Shown in pieces: positions 16,144-24,587 of a stretch of 64,000 nucleotides of DNA. The translations under genes were made by a program, and so were the position numbers. How positions within the stretch are numbered: the stretch's first letter is position 1; every line of letters starts with the position of its first letter. The notes beneath the pieces are model-generated. The model did no database searches, was not told the DNA's origin, and saw only the letters and a program-made list of their open reading frames with translations. Source of the DNA: Paludibaculum fermentans (GTDB lineage: Bacteria > Acidobacteriota > Terriglobia > Bryobacterales > Bryobacteraceae); the NCBI RefSeq assembly GCF_015277775.1, contig NZ_CP063849.1:6835501-6899500 (forward strand), given 5' to 3'.

Positions 16144-17073
16144 ATGCCAGCAGCCACCATCTCGGAAAAGCGCCTCGCCGCCAATCGCGCCAACGCCCGC
16201 AAATCCACCGGCCCCCGCACCGCCGCCGGCAAAGCCGCCTCCTCCGGCAACGCCCGCCGCACCGGAGCCTACTCCGCCCACCACCAGATGCCTGCTCGCA
16301 TCGAAGCCCACTTCCGCGCCCTCGCCGAAGCCGCCACCCTCTCCATCTCCGATCCGAATCGCCGCGCCCTGTCTTTCGAACTCCACATGCTCCAGGGCCA
16401 CGCCCGCCTCCACGAAAGCCGCGAACGCGCCCTCTTCAACGCCGGCCTCGAATACGGCCACAGCGACGAAGCCGTCGCCACCCAATGGGTCCTCCGCCAG
16501 GTCGGCTTCATCCAGGCCCTCAACCGCTACGCCGGCTGGATCGAAGCCAATACCCGCCGCCTCCAACGCGCCCTCGACGCTCTGCCCGCCGAACCAGTCC
16601 CAGCCACCCCTCCAGCCGACCACACCCCACTTTTTGAGGGATCAAACCCACCTCAAGACAACCGCGAATCCGCCGCCCGCCCCGCCGCCCGCCCCGCCGC
16701 CCCCCGCAAACCCACTCCAGTTTTTGAGGGAACAAACCCACCAGCGGCCCATCCACCCGGCCCGCCCCAGCAACCCGAACCGCTCCCCCAGCATTACCCC
16801 CGGCATCGCCGGCGGCCCATCCCAGTAACAACGACGCCCGAGCCAAACCCAACCCCACTCCAGCCAATTCTCACTGCAGCCAACAGCCACGAACACCAAC
16901 CGCAAGGCCCCCTGCCAGAACCCGCCGTCGCTGAAGCCGAAGGCGTCACCGAGTCCACCGATACTCACCAATTCGTCCCGCCCCCACAACTCGCCCTCCA
17001 CCAGCCACTCGAACCCAAAGTCGGCCCGCTGCCTCCGGCAACCGCCCACAGCCCGCCTCTAGTGTGTTCCTGA
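16144..17073 (+). CDS. hypothetical 'NARKSTGP' family protein with proline-rich tail
   Basis: The 309-aa protein begins with ISEKRLAANRANARKSTGPR, the family hallmark, followed by TAAGKAASSGNARRTG. A helical segment (50-150) carries 'HMLQGHARLHESRERALFNAG' and 'VLRQVGFIQALNRYAGW'. From about residue 155 the sequence becomes a low-complexity Pro/Ala-rich tail with two copies of FEG(S/T)NPP. AAGGA seven bases upstream supports the start. It follows the previous gene by 60 bp and shares its extreme C-rich strand bias. It is not recognised beyond the family level; neither an enzymatic motif nor a signal peptide is present. Confidence 0.75.
   Translation: MPAATISEKRLAANRANARKSTGPRTAAGKAASSGNARRTGAYSAHHQMPARIEAHFRALAEAATLSISDPNRRALSFELHMLQGHARLHESRERALFNAGLEYGHSDEAVATQWVLRQVGFIQALNRYAGWIEANTRRLQRALDALPAEPVPATPPADHTPLFEGSNPPQDNRESAARPAARPAAPRKPTPVFEGTNPPAAHPPGPPQQPEPLPQHYPRHRRRPIPVTTTPEPNPTPLQPILTAANSHEHQPQGPLPEPAVAEAEGVTESTDTHQFVPPPQLALHQPLEPKVGPLPPATAHSPPLVCS
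16631..16742 (+). repeat. two copies of a 22-bp direct repeat inside the gene at 16144
   Basis: The units at 16631-16652 and 16721-16742 both begin TTTTTGAGGG and end CAAACCCACC, differing at one base (21/22 identical), in one reading frame and 90 bp apart. They encode FEGSNPP and FEGTNPP. They stand out because the surrounding DNA is C-rich and otherwise has few T-runs. Confidence 0.7.
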
Positions 17074-17302
17074 CGCCCTGTACGCCGTCGGGACAAGCGA
17101 ACCGATAGGCCCCAAGATCCTTGAAAATTGAACCTTTGATGAAGTGGGAGCAATTCTGTTCGAGGCTGGCAGTGTGTCGTCCGGGCCCGGTCCAGCCGGC
17201 TCCGGACGCACAGGCGGATCAGCCTCAATCGGACGCCCGCTGTCTTGCGGCTTCTGGCCCCTGGGCCCCGCCGTTGCCAACCCGCCTTCCAGACTCGATC
17301 CG

Positions 17303-18220
17303 TCACTCCAGGCAGAGTTCCACCAGATCGGCGATGTTCGCTTCCCCAACGCACATCACACTGTCCGCGGCGCCCCAATAGATCTTGACCGTGCCATCTG
17401 CCTCGGGCACAGCTCCGCACGTGAAGACGACATTGTGGACATAGCCCGTCACTTCCCAGGGATCCTCCGGCTGCAGGATCCAGGAGTCGCTCACACCCAG
17501 CAGCTTTGCCGGATCGTGCAGGTCGTGCAAAGCCACGCCGAGCCGGTAGATCGCTCCGTCCATCGTCTTGAAGACGCCGTGATAGATGGACAGCCACCCT
17601 TGCGCCGTTTTGAAAGGCGGCGCTCCCGGGCCGATCTTCATCTCATCCCAGTGGTAGGTCTGCGGACGCATCAACAACTGGGAGTCGCCCCAGTACCGCA
17701 GGTCCGGCGAGTAGGAGATCCAGATCGACCACGGCGTGATCTCGGAATGCGGGCGGTCCAGCCGGGCGTAGAGTCCGTTGAAGCGCTCGGGGAAGATCAC
17801 GACATTCCGGTAGTCGGCCTGGGTGATGAGCGAGACCCGCTCCAGCCCGACAAAGTCCGTGGTCTTCGCCAGGGCCACGCGAACGCCGCTGCGTGAGTAG
17901 GCGCTGTAGGTGATGAGGTACTCACCTTCGACGCAACTGATCCGCGGATCCTCCACGCCGAACTCCTCGTACGCGGCGAAAGGGCCCTCCGTGGCCGGAG
18001 TCAGGAATGGCTCGGGATCGGCGGCGAAGTGAAAGCCGTCGTGGCTGCGGGCGAGACCCAGGATCGACCGCCCGGTTCTCAGATGAGAGCGGAAGAGCAT
18101 GATGTACTCTTCGCGATGCTTCACGACCGCGGCGTTATGCACGGTCTCTACGGGGTAGGGGATGGCGGCCTTGGTGAGGATGGGATTGCCGCGGTAGCGT
18201 CGTATGATGTCTTGATTCAT
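17303..18220 (-). CDS. glycoside hydrolase family 130 (beta-mannoside phosphorylase-like), short form
   Basis: The 305-aa five-bladed beta-propeller protein has the GH130 signature FGVEDPRIS with the catalytic Asp at 91. It also has 'NPILT' near the start, HNAAVV, 'KIGPGAPPFKT.GWLSIYHG' and the C-terminal GYVHNVVFTCG...IYWGAAD. GH130 enzymes phosphorolyse or hydrolyse beta-mannosides such as Man-GlcNAc or mannooligosaccharides; no signal peptide is seen, so it acts in the cytoplasm. Its ATG overlaps the stop of the upstream GT4 gene (ATGA). It is the last gene of the long minus-strand run and the second GH130 in it. Between it and the gene ending at 17073 lie 229 bp with nothing recognisable. 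Confidence 0.92.
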   Translation of the reverse strand: MNQDIIRRYRGNPILTKAAIPYPVETVHNAAVVKHREEYIMLFRSHLRTGRSILGLARSHDGFHFAADPEPFLTPATEGPFAAYEEFGVEDPRISCVEGEYLITYSAYSRSGVRVALAKTTDFVGLERVSLITQADYRNVVIFPERFNGLYARLDRPHSEITPWSIWISYSPDLRYWGDSQLLMRPQTYHWDEMKIGPGAPPFKTAQGWLSIYHGVFKTMDGAIYRLGVALHDLHDPAKLLGVSDSWILQPEDPWEVTGYVHNVVFTCGAVPEADGTVKIYWGAADSVMCVGEANIADLVELCLE

Positions 18221-19254
18221 CTCTTCTTCTCGGCCTCCAGGTCAAAGATCTTCTGGTACACGTGCTCGTAGGCCTTCACCATCGCTTCGACGGAGAAGAA
18301 CTGTTCCACCCGCCTCCGGCAGGCGGCACCGTCTATCTCGGGCAGCCGCCGAAGGCACTGCGCGGCCGCACGGGCGTTCTTGACGAGAAACCCGGTTACT
18401 CCATCCTGCAGGACTTCCCGGCACGATCCCAGGTCCATGGCGATCACCGGGACGCCGGCCGCATTCGCTTCCACCAGGACCAGCCCGAAGCGTTCCGGAA
18501 TCGTATTGAGATGCAGCAGGGCGCAGGCGCCGGCGAACAGCTTGTTTTTTCCGGCTACATCCACGGGGCCGATGTAGCGGATCCGGCTGTTCAGGTGAGG
18601 CTCCACCTGTTCGCGAAAGTACCCCTCGTCCTGCACGATGCCGGCGATCTGCAGCGGCAAGCCGCTCAACTGGGCCACCTCGATCGCCAGGTGCACGCCC
18701 TTGTCCGGATGGATGCGTCCGAGAAAGACCAGGTCATTGCCGGGCCGTTCCCTGAGCGGGTACAACGAAAGATCGATCCCGTTGTACACGGTGCCCAGGT
18801 AGTTCAGGCCCGGCGCGCGATCGGAATCGCTGATCGACACGAAGTAGCTGTCACGGTACTTGTCATACACCGGCATGATCTTTGGGGAGGAGAAGCCATG
18901 GATGGTGGTGAGCACCGGAGTCTTCACCAGGCGGGTATAGCAAAGCGCCATGAAGTCGTAGTGGCTGTGAATGAGATCGAACTCCGAGGCGTGCTCGAAC
19001 GCTTCGGAGATGTGGAGGTACTCGGCCACCTTCGGGTCGATCGTCCTGTCCTCTTCATAGCCATGGGGCACGACGGCGTGAAGACGGCCGCGGGTCGATG
19101 AATCGCTGGTGGCGAAGAGCGTGACATCCCAGCCCCGGGCGGCCAGTCCCTCCGTGACGTTGCTGGCGACGGTCTCCCAGGCGCCGTACTGCCGCGGAGG
19201 AGTTCTCCACGCGACAGGGGAAAGCACAGCCACTCGTTTCGCCGCGGTCGTCAT
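18217..19254 (-). CDS. glycosyltransferase family 4
   Basis: The 345-aa GT-B protein has an N-terminal 'SPVAWRTPPRQYGAWETVASNV' acceptor-binding half. Its C-terminal donor half has FLGRIHPDKGVHLAIEVA and the E-x7-E-type motif 'PERFGLVLVEANAAGVPVIAMD'. This is the GT4 subgroup often placed beside GH130 genes. It is coupled by 4-bp overlaps to both neighbours (transglutaminase upstream, GH130 downstream), so the three products are probably made together. The sugar transferred cannot be told from sequence. Confidence 0.9.
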   Translation of the reverse strand: MTTAAKRVAVLSPVAWRTPPRQYGAWETVASNVTEGLAARGWDVTLFATSDSSTRGRLHAVVPHGYEEDRTIDPKVAEYLHISEAFEHASEFDLIHSHYDFMALCYTRLVKTPVLTTIHGFSSPKIMPVYDKYRDSYFVSISDSDRAPGLNYLGTVYNGIDLSLYPLRERPGNDLVFLGRIHPDKGVHLAIEVAQLSGLPLQIAGIVQDEGYFREQVEPHLNSRIRYIGPVDVAGKNKLFAGACALLHLNTIPERFGLVLVEANAAGVPVIAMDLGSCREVLQDGVTGFLVKNARAAAQCLRRLPEIDGAACRRRVEQFFSVEAMVKAYEHVYQKIFDLEAEKKR

Positions 19255-20105
19255 GTGGTGGAATCCGGGTCGACGTGCATCTGAATCGAGGCTTCCATGC
19301 CCGAGGCGATGCCGCCGCTGAACAGGCCGGAAATAGGCGCCGCGAGATTGGAATCGAAACCCGCGGCCACGGCAACATGCGCGTTGGAGACGACGAGACC
19401 GCGGGAAGGGTCATAGCCGCGCCAACCGGCGCTGGGTAGATAGACCTCCGCCCAGGCGTGCATGTAGGAATCCTCTCCGCCCGCCGCCGCGCATTCATAC
19501 CCGCTGACGAAGCGCGCGGCAAAGCCCATCACGCGGCAGATGTCGCAGAACAGGACAGCCAGGTCGCGGCAGGAACCTTCCCGGGCCGACAACGTAAAGT
19601 CGGAGGTCCAGGGGGCGCCATCCGGCCTGGTGATATGCCGCGAACGAAGAAACAGGTCCTGGGTCAGCGCGGTGAGGAAGGCCAGCGAGTTCCACTGTGC
19701 GTTCGCCGCCACCTGCCTGGCGTACTGCTTCACCGGCTCGCTCACGTGCGTGTCGATGCGGTAGGACGCCAACGCGGTGCAGAGAGGTTCCAGATACCAC
19801 AAGGGCAGATTCAGGGAAGCCTCGCTGACCGCGAAGTCGAAGGGGTTGTCGCGCAGCATCTCGATGCGGAAGCGGGTAATGACGGTCAACGATTCTGTCG
19901 TTGTGTCGAACCAGCAGTTCAACGCGAGGTTGCCGTCCTGGTCGAGGCACTCGGTGGTGCCGGCCGGAACAGGGGTGATTTGCATCTCGAACGCAAGCAG
20001 CCGTTGCGTACTATTCGTGCGCGGCCGCAGGCGGAGCGTGTGCGGCTGGAGGCATACCGGAAAGTCATAGCGGTACACAGTGGAGTGCTCGACGGAGATT
20101 TTCAT
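19251..20105 (-). CDS. transglutaminase-like (bacterial N-terminal domain) protein
   Basis: The 284-aa protein opens MKISVEHSTVYRYDFPV, the bacterial transglutaminase-like N-terminal domain, followed by the core domain. The triad is Cys179 in EGSCRDLAVLF, His216 in YMHAWAEVYLP and Asp232 in RGYDPSRGL. Such proteins act as peptidases or cross-linking enzymes on unknown substrates, here in the cytoplasm as no signal peptide is seen. The start at 20105 lies 17 bp after the preceding stop; a longer frame to 20198 overlaps that gene and lacks the family start. It ends in an ATGA overlap with the GT4 gene. Confidence 0.88.
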   Translation of the reverse strand: MKISVEHSTVYRYDFPVCLQPHTLRLRPRTNSTQRLLAFEMQITPVPAGTTECLDQDGNLALNCWFDTTTESLTVITRFRIEMLRDNPFDFAVSEASLNLPLWYLEPLCTALASYRIDTHVSEPVKQYARQVAANAQWNSLAFLTALTQDLFLRSRHITRPDGAPWTSDFTLSAREGSCRDLAVLFCDICRVMGFAARFVSGYECAAAGGEDSYMHAWAEVYLPSAGWRGYDPSRGLVVSNAHVAVAAGFDSNLAAPISGLFSGGIASGMEASIQMHVDPDSTT

Positions 20106-20121
20106 TCGGTTATGGGAAGCT

Positions 20122-21606
20122 TCAGGTGGTGACAGCCAAGTCCGGCTCCATGGCCGCCAGGACTTCGGACAGGGGTACGGTGGCGAAACTAGTAGCATGA
20201 TCCGCCAAGCCGTAGGGAATGATCAAGTCGCCTTCGTGGATCAGGAAGCCGCAGGTGTACACGACGTTGGGCACGTAGCCTTCCCGCTCCTCCGCATTTG
20301 GCTTGAGCAAAGGCTCACGGAGACGGCCCAGCACTTTTGTCGGGTCGTCGCGATCGAGCAGGAAAGCGCCAATGCAGTATTCTCGCATGGGCCCGACACC
20401 GTGGCTCAGCACCAGCCAGCCGGCATCCGTCTCGATGGGTGAGCCGCAATTACCCAACTGAACGAGTTCCCAATGGAAGACGGGCTTCAGCAGCAACGTG
20501 CTCTCATTCCAGAAGTGTACGTTGTCTGAGAACATGATGGAGATATTCTCATTGTCCTGCCGCGACAGCATCGCATAGCGGCCGCCGATCTTCCTGGGGA
20601 ACAGCGCCATCCCTTTGTTGATGGCGGCCGGACCATTCAAGGTAATGAATCGGAAGTGGAGGAAATCCGCGGTCTCGACCAGTTCCGGTACGACGATCTT
20701 GCCGTCGTAGGCGGTGAAGGTCGCGTAGTAGTCCAGGCTGCCGTCGTCGTTCTGGAAGCAGACGAAACGGGCATCCTCAATTCCGTTCCGCTGGGACGGC
20801 GTCGCCGGGAAGATGATGCGTTCTGACAGTTCCTGGCCGGGCTGGAACTGAACTTCGTAGTTTGAACGGGCCAGCATCCAAACACCCTGCGCGGCGGCCT
20901 GGTCTTTCTGTGTCATGCCATCCGGCAGCCGGAACTGTTCCGCCTTCAGTGTGGCGCGCAACTCCTCCAGGGTGAAGGAGTCGGGGAGCTTGCCCATGAT
21001 GCGCCGCGTGAACTCACTGTTGAGATTCAGCTCAGCCAGTTTCCGTTCAAAGAGCGGCTTGTCATAGCCGGGATTGGCGATCTGGCGGGGCTCCGTGAGG
21101 AAACCCACCGGGGTGAGTACTTCGATGCTCTTATCGGGATGGATGATGCCGGTCCGGAATGTGATGGAGGAGACATGGCCTTCACCCGTGGCGCGCAGGC
21201 TGAGAACAAAGCGCAACGCCCCAGTCGACAGGCCGGTCTGATCAGGGTGCCTGACGATCGAGGGATTGAACAACGCCGCCGACTCCAGTGAGTATTCGGC
21301 CAGGAAGTAAGAGCCGATCAACTGCCGCCGGAGTTCAGAGAGCTCCTGGCCTTGCGGCAGGATATCGCAGATCTGCCCATACCGTTCCAGGCAGACCTTC
21401 TGAATGTCCTCATGCCGGTGGCAGAACTTATCGCAGATTCCCTGAACCAGGGGGGCAATCTGATCCTCGGGGAGAGCCATGATTCGTCCGATGATCTGGC
21501 AGGTGCGCTGCTCGTCTCCAGGGTTGAAGGGACGCAGCAGCACGCGGGATTGGTTGGGTTGAAGAACCGTGGATGTTCTAGTGACGTGGACAGTAGGAAT
21601 TGTCAT
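20122..21606 (-). CDS. glycoside hydrolase family 130, long form
   Basis: The 494-aa protein combines an N-terminal helical extension (about 1-200) with a GH130 propeller. The key motif is NGIEDARFV with the catalytic Asp at 278, then 'FPRKIGGRYAMLSRQD', 'VQLGNCGSPIETDAGWLVLSHG' and 'GYVPNVVYTCGFLIH'. It is a different GH130 subfamily from the 305-aa protein, so the cluster probably handles more than one beta-mannoside linkage or a chain and its end product. The start at 21606 is 8 bp after the upstream stop; the longer frame to 21759 overlaps the neighbour. Cytoplasmic by lack of signal peptide. Confidence 0.9.
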   Translation of the reverse strand: MTIPTVHVTRTSTVLQPNQSRVLLRPFNPGDEQRTCQIIGRIMALPEDQIAPLVQGICDKFCHRHEDIQKVCLERYGQICDILPQGQELSELRRQLIGSYFLAEYSLESAALFNPSIVRHPDQTGLSTGALRFVLSLRATGEGHVSSITFRTGIIHPDKSIEVLTPVGFLTEPRQIANPGYDKPLFERKLAELNLNSEFTRRIMGKLPDSFTLEELRATLKAEQFRLPDGMTQKDQAAAQGVWMLARSNYEVQFQPGQELSERIIFPATPSQRNGIEDARFVCFQNDDGSLDYYATFTAYDGKIVVPELVETADFLHFRFITLNGPAAINKGMALFPRKIGGRYAMLSRQDNENISIMFSDNVHFWNESTLLLKPVFHWELVQLGNCGSPIETDAGWLVLSHGVGPMREYCIGAFLLDRDDPTKVLGRLREPLLKPNAEEREGYVPNVVYTCGFLIHEGDLIIPYGLADHATSFATVPLSEVLAAMEPDLAVTT

Positions 21607-21614
21607 ATGAGGCT

Positions 21615-23903
21615 CTAGGTGCCGATGGCGATGGGTTCCTTGAAGCTGGTCATCATGTTTTGTGCTAGCTTCATCTCGGCCAAGGATAGGAGGAATGCGA
21701 GCGTGGACTCGGCGCCCTGGTTGCGATTGACGCGGTCCACATGCAATCCGTCGCCGCAAGCTCCGCTCTCAGGCGAGTAGAGTTCCAGTCCGAGGTCGTT
21801 CCAGCCGAGGAACCAATCGAACGCGCGCTGGGCTTGTTCGTACCACCAGACGTCCGAGGTGGTTCGATATGCTTCCAGGCAGGCCGAGACCATGGCCTGG
21901 GCTTCTATCGGCTGCTGATCGAAGTTGGCGCGAGGTCCGCCTCGTTTGTAGAACCCGTTGCTGCCGATGGGCAGGAAGTGCCCCTTCTCAGAGATCTGGA
22001 CCTCGTTGAGCCAGCGAAGAGTTTCCAGGCCGCGTTGAACGACTGCCGGTTGACTCGTCGCGCGGCCGGTCAGGATGAGCGCATGCGCAAGCTTCGCGTT
22101 GTCATAAGACAGCTCCTGCTCAAACCAGCACCAGTCGGGCGAGGCATTGCGGTCCAGCAGCTCCATCAGCCGCGAAAGCAGCGTCTCCCGCGTTTGATTG
22201 ACCAGGCTGTCACCGCCCAGGCGGCGCAGGTATTCGTGGATCCCCAACAGGCCAAAGGCCCACGCGCGCGGCGATGTGAACTCCGTCACGACGGGGAGGG
22301 ACAAGGCGAACAGTTGGCCCGCCATCAGTTGGAAACTGCGGAAAGGAGAGCGGCCCACTCCAGTGCCCAGCGCCCAGATGGCGCGCCCCTGGGAATCCTC
22401 AGAGCCCTGCTCATCCAGCCATTGGCGATCGAAGCTCAGGTGGTTGTGAAAGCGGCGGGATTCCGGCTCGAAAGCGTGCTGGAGGAAAGAAGCGTAGGTG
22501 GTCGCCAGGGCCCGTACTCCCTCCAGATCCTCACCGAGTTCGCCAAGCTGGACCGCAAGAATGAACGCGCGCGCGTTGTCGTCGGTGCAATACCCTTCAG
22601 AGAAGTTGGGGATGCTGAAATTGGCGTGCTGGAAGATGCCCGTGGAATCGGTCATCCGCAGCAGATGGTTCAACTTCAGCGCAGGCAACTCTCGCGGCCT
22701 CCGGTCCAGTGTCTTTGTGAGGAGAGACTTCCGGCTGGGCGCTGTGCCCTGCAGGCGGGAGAGTTCGAAGGAGTGCATGTAGAGCTGCGCGACATTGCTC
22801 CACACCATGTCCCGGCCCAGGCGATAAGCATTCTTTCGCATCGCGTGCCGGCGGGTGTCATCCCGCAGTAGGGCGGTCACCTCGCGGGCCATCGCCTCCG
22901 CGTCCGCGAAGGGAACCAGCACGCCGCGGTCGTCGGCGAGCAGCTCCGCCGCATGCCAGTAAGGGGTCGAGACCACCGCCTTGCCTGCGCCGAACGTGTA
23001 GGCGAGAGTGCCTGATGTGATCTGCGCTTCGTTGAGATACGGGGTGATGTATAGGTCCGCCGCGCCGATGAACTCCTTGAGATTCTCCAGCTCGACGAAG
23101 TCGTTGTAGAAGATGACGTTCTTCTCGATCCTGCTCTTCTTGGCCAGCAGCTCAAGGCTCACCCGGTAGGCCTCGCCATGTTCGCGAAGCTCGTTCGGGT
23201 GAGTGGCCCCCAGTACGATATAGACGACGTCGGGGAACTCCGCCAGCACTTGCGGCAGCGCCTTCAGCACGTATTCGATGCCCTTGTTGGGCGAGAGCAG
23301 GCCAAAGGTCAGTAGTACGATTTTGCCTTCGACACCGAACTGGTCTTTGAAGTATGTGGGATCGACAAACCCCACGTCGGGAATACCGTGGGCGATGAGA
23401 TCGATCTTCGCGAGCGGCGCTTCATAGATCTCCTGCAGCATCTGGCGGCCGCGTTCGGCCATGACCACCACTCGCGTCGAGAGTGAGATCAGCTCCTGCA
23501 TGACGCGGCGCTGGTCAGATCGCGGCTCCCGCAGGACGGTGTGCAGCGTGGTCACCACCGGCATTCTCAGCTCGCGTAGGAACGCCAGGATGTGGCTGCC
23601 CGCCGGGCCGCCGTAGATCCCGAACTCGTGTTGGAGGCAAACAATGTCGACATTGCTGATATTGAGGAAGTCGGCGGCGCGCAGATACGACGACTGGTCC
23701 TGCTCGTCAATCTCGAAGCGGACAACCTCCGGGTAGTCGTAGCCGCCTTTGATGTCATTCACCGAGACGCAAAAGCACTGGCTTTGCGGGTGGGCCGTGG
23801 CAACAGCGGAGAGCAGGTCGGAGGTAAACGTGGCAATGCCGCACTTGCGGGGAAGATGGTCGCCAACGAAGGCGATCTTGCGGACTTTCGAGGTTTCTTG
23901 CAT
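21615..23903 (-). CDS. bifunctional-looking GT4 glycosyltransferase with C-terminal alpha/alpha-toroid domain
   Basis: The 762-aa protein has a GT4 half (about 1-390: 'DHLPRKCGIATFTSDLL', CLQHEFGIYGG, TLHTVLREP, LTFGLLSPNKGIEYVLKALP, PYLNEAQITSGTLAYTFGAGKAV). A helical half follows (about 410-750: NFSEGYCTDDNARAFILAV, RFHNHLSFDRQW, 'EDSQGRAIWALG', GANFDQQPIEA-like) resembling alpha/alpha-toroid glycosidase-type domains. Such fusions commonly sit next to GH130 genes. A role in synthesis or trimming of a mannose-containing glycan is inferred from context. It starts 51 bp after the sortase stop and is followed 8 bp later by the long GH130. Confidence 0.88.
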   Translation of the reverse strand: MQETSKVRKIAFVGDHLPRKCGIATFTSDLLSAVATAHPQSQCFCVSVNDIKGGYDYPEVVRFEIDEQDQSSYLRAADFLNISNVDIVCLQHEFGIYGGPAGSHILAFLRELRMPVVTTLHTVLREPRSDQRRVMQELISLSTRVVVMAERGRQMLQEIYEAPLAKIDLIAHGIPDVGFVDPTYFKDQFGVEGKIVLLTFGLLSPNKGIEYVLKALPQVLAEFPDVVYIVLGATHPNELREHGEAYRVSLELLAKKSRIEKNVIFYNDFVELENLKEFIGAADLYITPYLNEAQITSGTLAYTFGAGKAVVSTPYWHAAELLADDRGVLVPFADAEAMAREVTALLRDDTRRHAMRKNAYRLGRDMVWSNVAQLYMHSFELSRLQGTAPSRKSLLTKTLDRRPRELPALKLNHLLRMTDSTGIFQHANFSIPNFSEGYCTDDNARAFILAVQLGELGEDLEGVRALATTYASFLQHAFEPESRRFHNHLSFDRQWLDEQGSEDSQGRAIWALGTGVGRSPFRSFQLMAGQLFALSLPVVTEFTSPRAWAFGLLGIHEYLRRLGGDSLVNQTRETLLSRLMELLDRNASPDWCWFEQELSYDNAKLAHALILTGRATSQPAVVQRGLETLRWLNEVQISEKGHFLPIGSNGFYKRGGPRANFDQQPIEAQAMVSACLEAYRTTSDVWWYEQAQRAFDWFLGWNDLGLELYSPESGACGDGLHVDRVNRNQGAESTLAFLLSLAEMKLAQNMMTSFKEPIAIGT

Positions 23904-23954
23904 GAACTTTCTCCATCGCGGATCAACCGCGGCAGCATCCAGTGAGAGGGCGAT

Positions 23955-24587
23955 TTACAGCACTCTTTCAGCCCGAACGATGAACCTGTCGGGCGCAGGA
24001 CCAACAAATGAGAATGGGTAGCAGGTGACCAGGGTGAGGCTCTCGCCTTCGCCCGAGTCCAAAACAGTCACGTCCCGCGGCTCCACCACGCGAGTGGAGA
24101 CGACGCGGTAGCGGAACTCACCACCCGGTGTGGTGATCTTGATCAGATCGTTGCGCCGCACATCCCGCAATGGGCGGAAGAACGTGTCGCGATGAGCAGA
24201 GATGCCAATGTTGCCCAACTCCCCTGGTAGCGCCGTTCCGGGGATGTGCCCCGCGGCGCGGCGCAGGGTCTTTCCGTCAATGCCCTCCGCCACGATTACA
24301 TCGAGGTCGAGCCTGGAAATTTCTATCCGCCCGATGAGGCCGGGTATCGACGCCGGCGGTAGTGAGGCATTCGTAGCCGTGGGCGCGGCTGGACTCGCAT
24401 CCGCAAGGTCTGTTGGACGGCTGGCCAGGGCCTGCTGCAGTTGCCGTTGTCCCTGGTGCTGGAAGTACAGGGCGTCGGCCAGAGCCAATCCTGAATAGCC
24501 CAGCATCGCGGCGCCTCCCGCAAAGAGCAGGTACTGGCACCATTTCAGGGCTAGCCTGAGGGCGTGGCGCGGTGCGATGATCCTCAT
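23955..24587 (-). CDS. class D-type sortase
   Basis: The 210-aa protein has an N-terminal membrane anchor (about 17-40), a low-complexity linker and a sortase beta-barrel. The catalytic set is His132 in GISAHRDTFFRPL, Cys189 in TLVTCYPF and Arg201/205 in DRFIVRAERV. It cleaves LPxTG-like signals and transfers the protein to an amine acceptor on the cell surface. The obvious substrate is the LPKTA protein 3.3 kb upstream in the same run. Its ATG overlaps the VWFA stop (ATGA). Sortases are unusual in Gram-negative bacteria; the acceptor is not known. Confidence 0.92.
   Translation of the reverse strand: MRIIAPRHALRLALKWCQYLLFAGGAAMLGYSGLALADALYFQHQGQRQLQQALASRPTDLADASPAAPTATNASLPPASIPGLIGRIEISRLDLDVIVAEGIDGKTLRRAAGHIPGTALPGELGNIGISAHRDTFFRPLRDVRRNDLIKITTPGGEFRYRVVSTRVVEPRDVTVLDSGEGESLTLVTCYPFSFVGPAPDRFIVRAERVL

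Noticed and set aside
15582-16828. Two long plus-strand frames (351 and 357 codons) over the C-rich gene pair
   Set aside because: Their products are Pro/Arg/Ser low-complexity, caused by C-rich codons read out of frame; the frames at 15604 and 16144 have SDs and family motifs.
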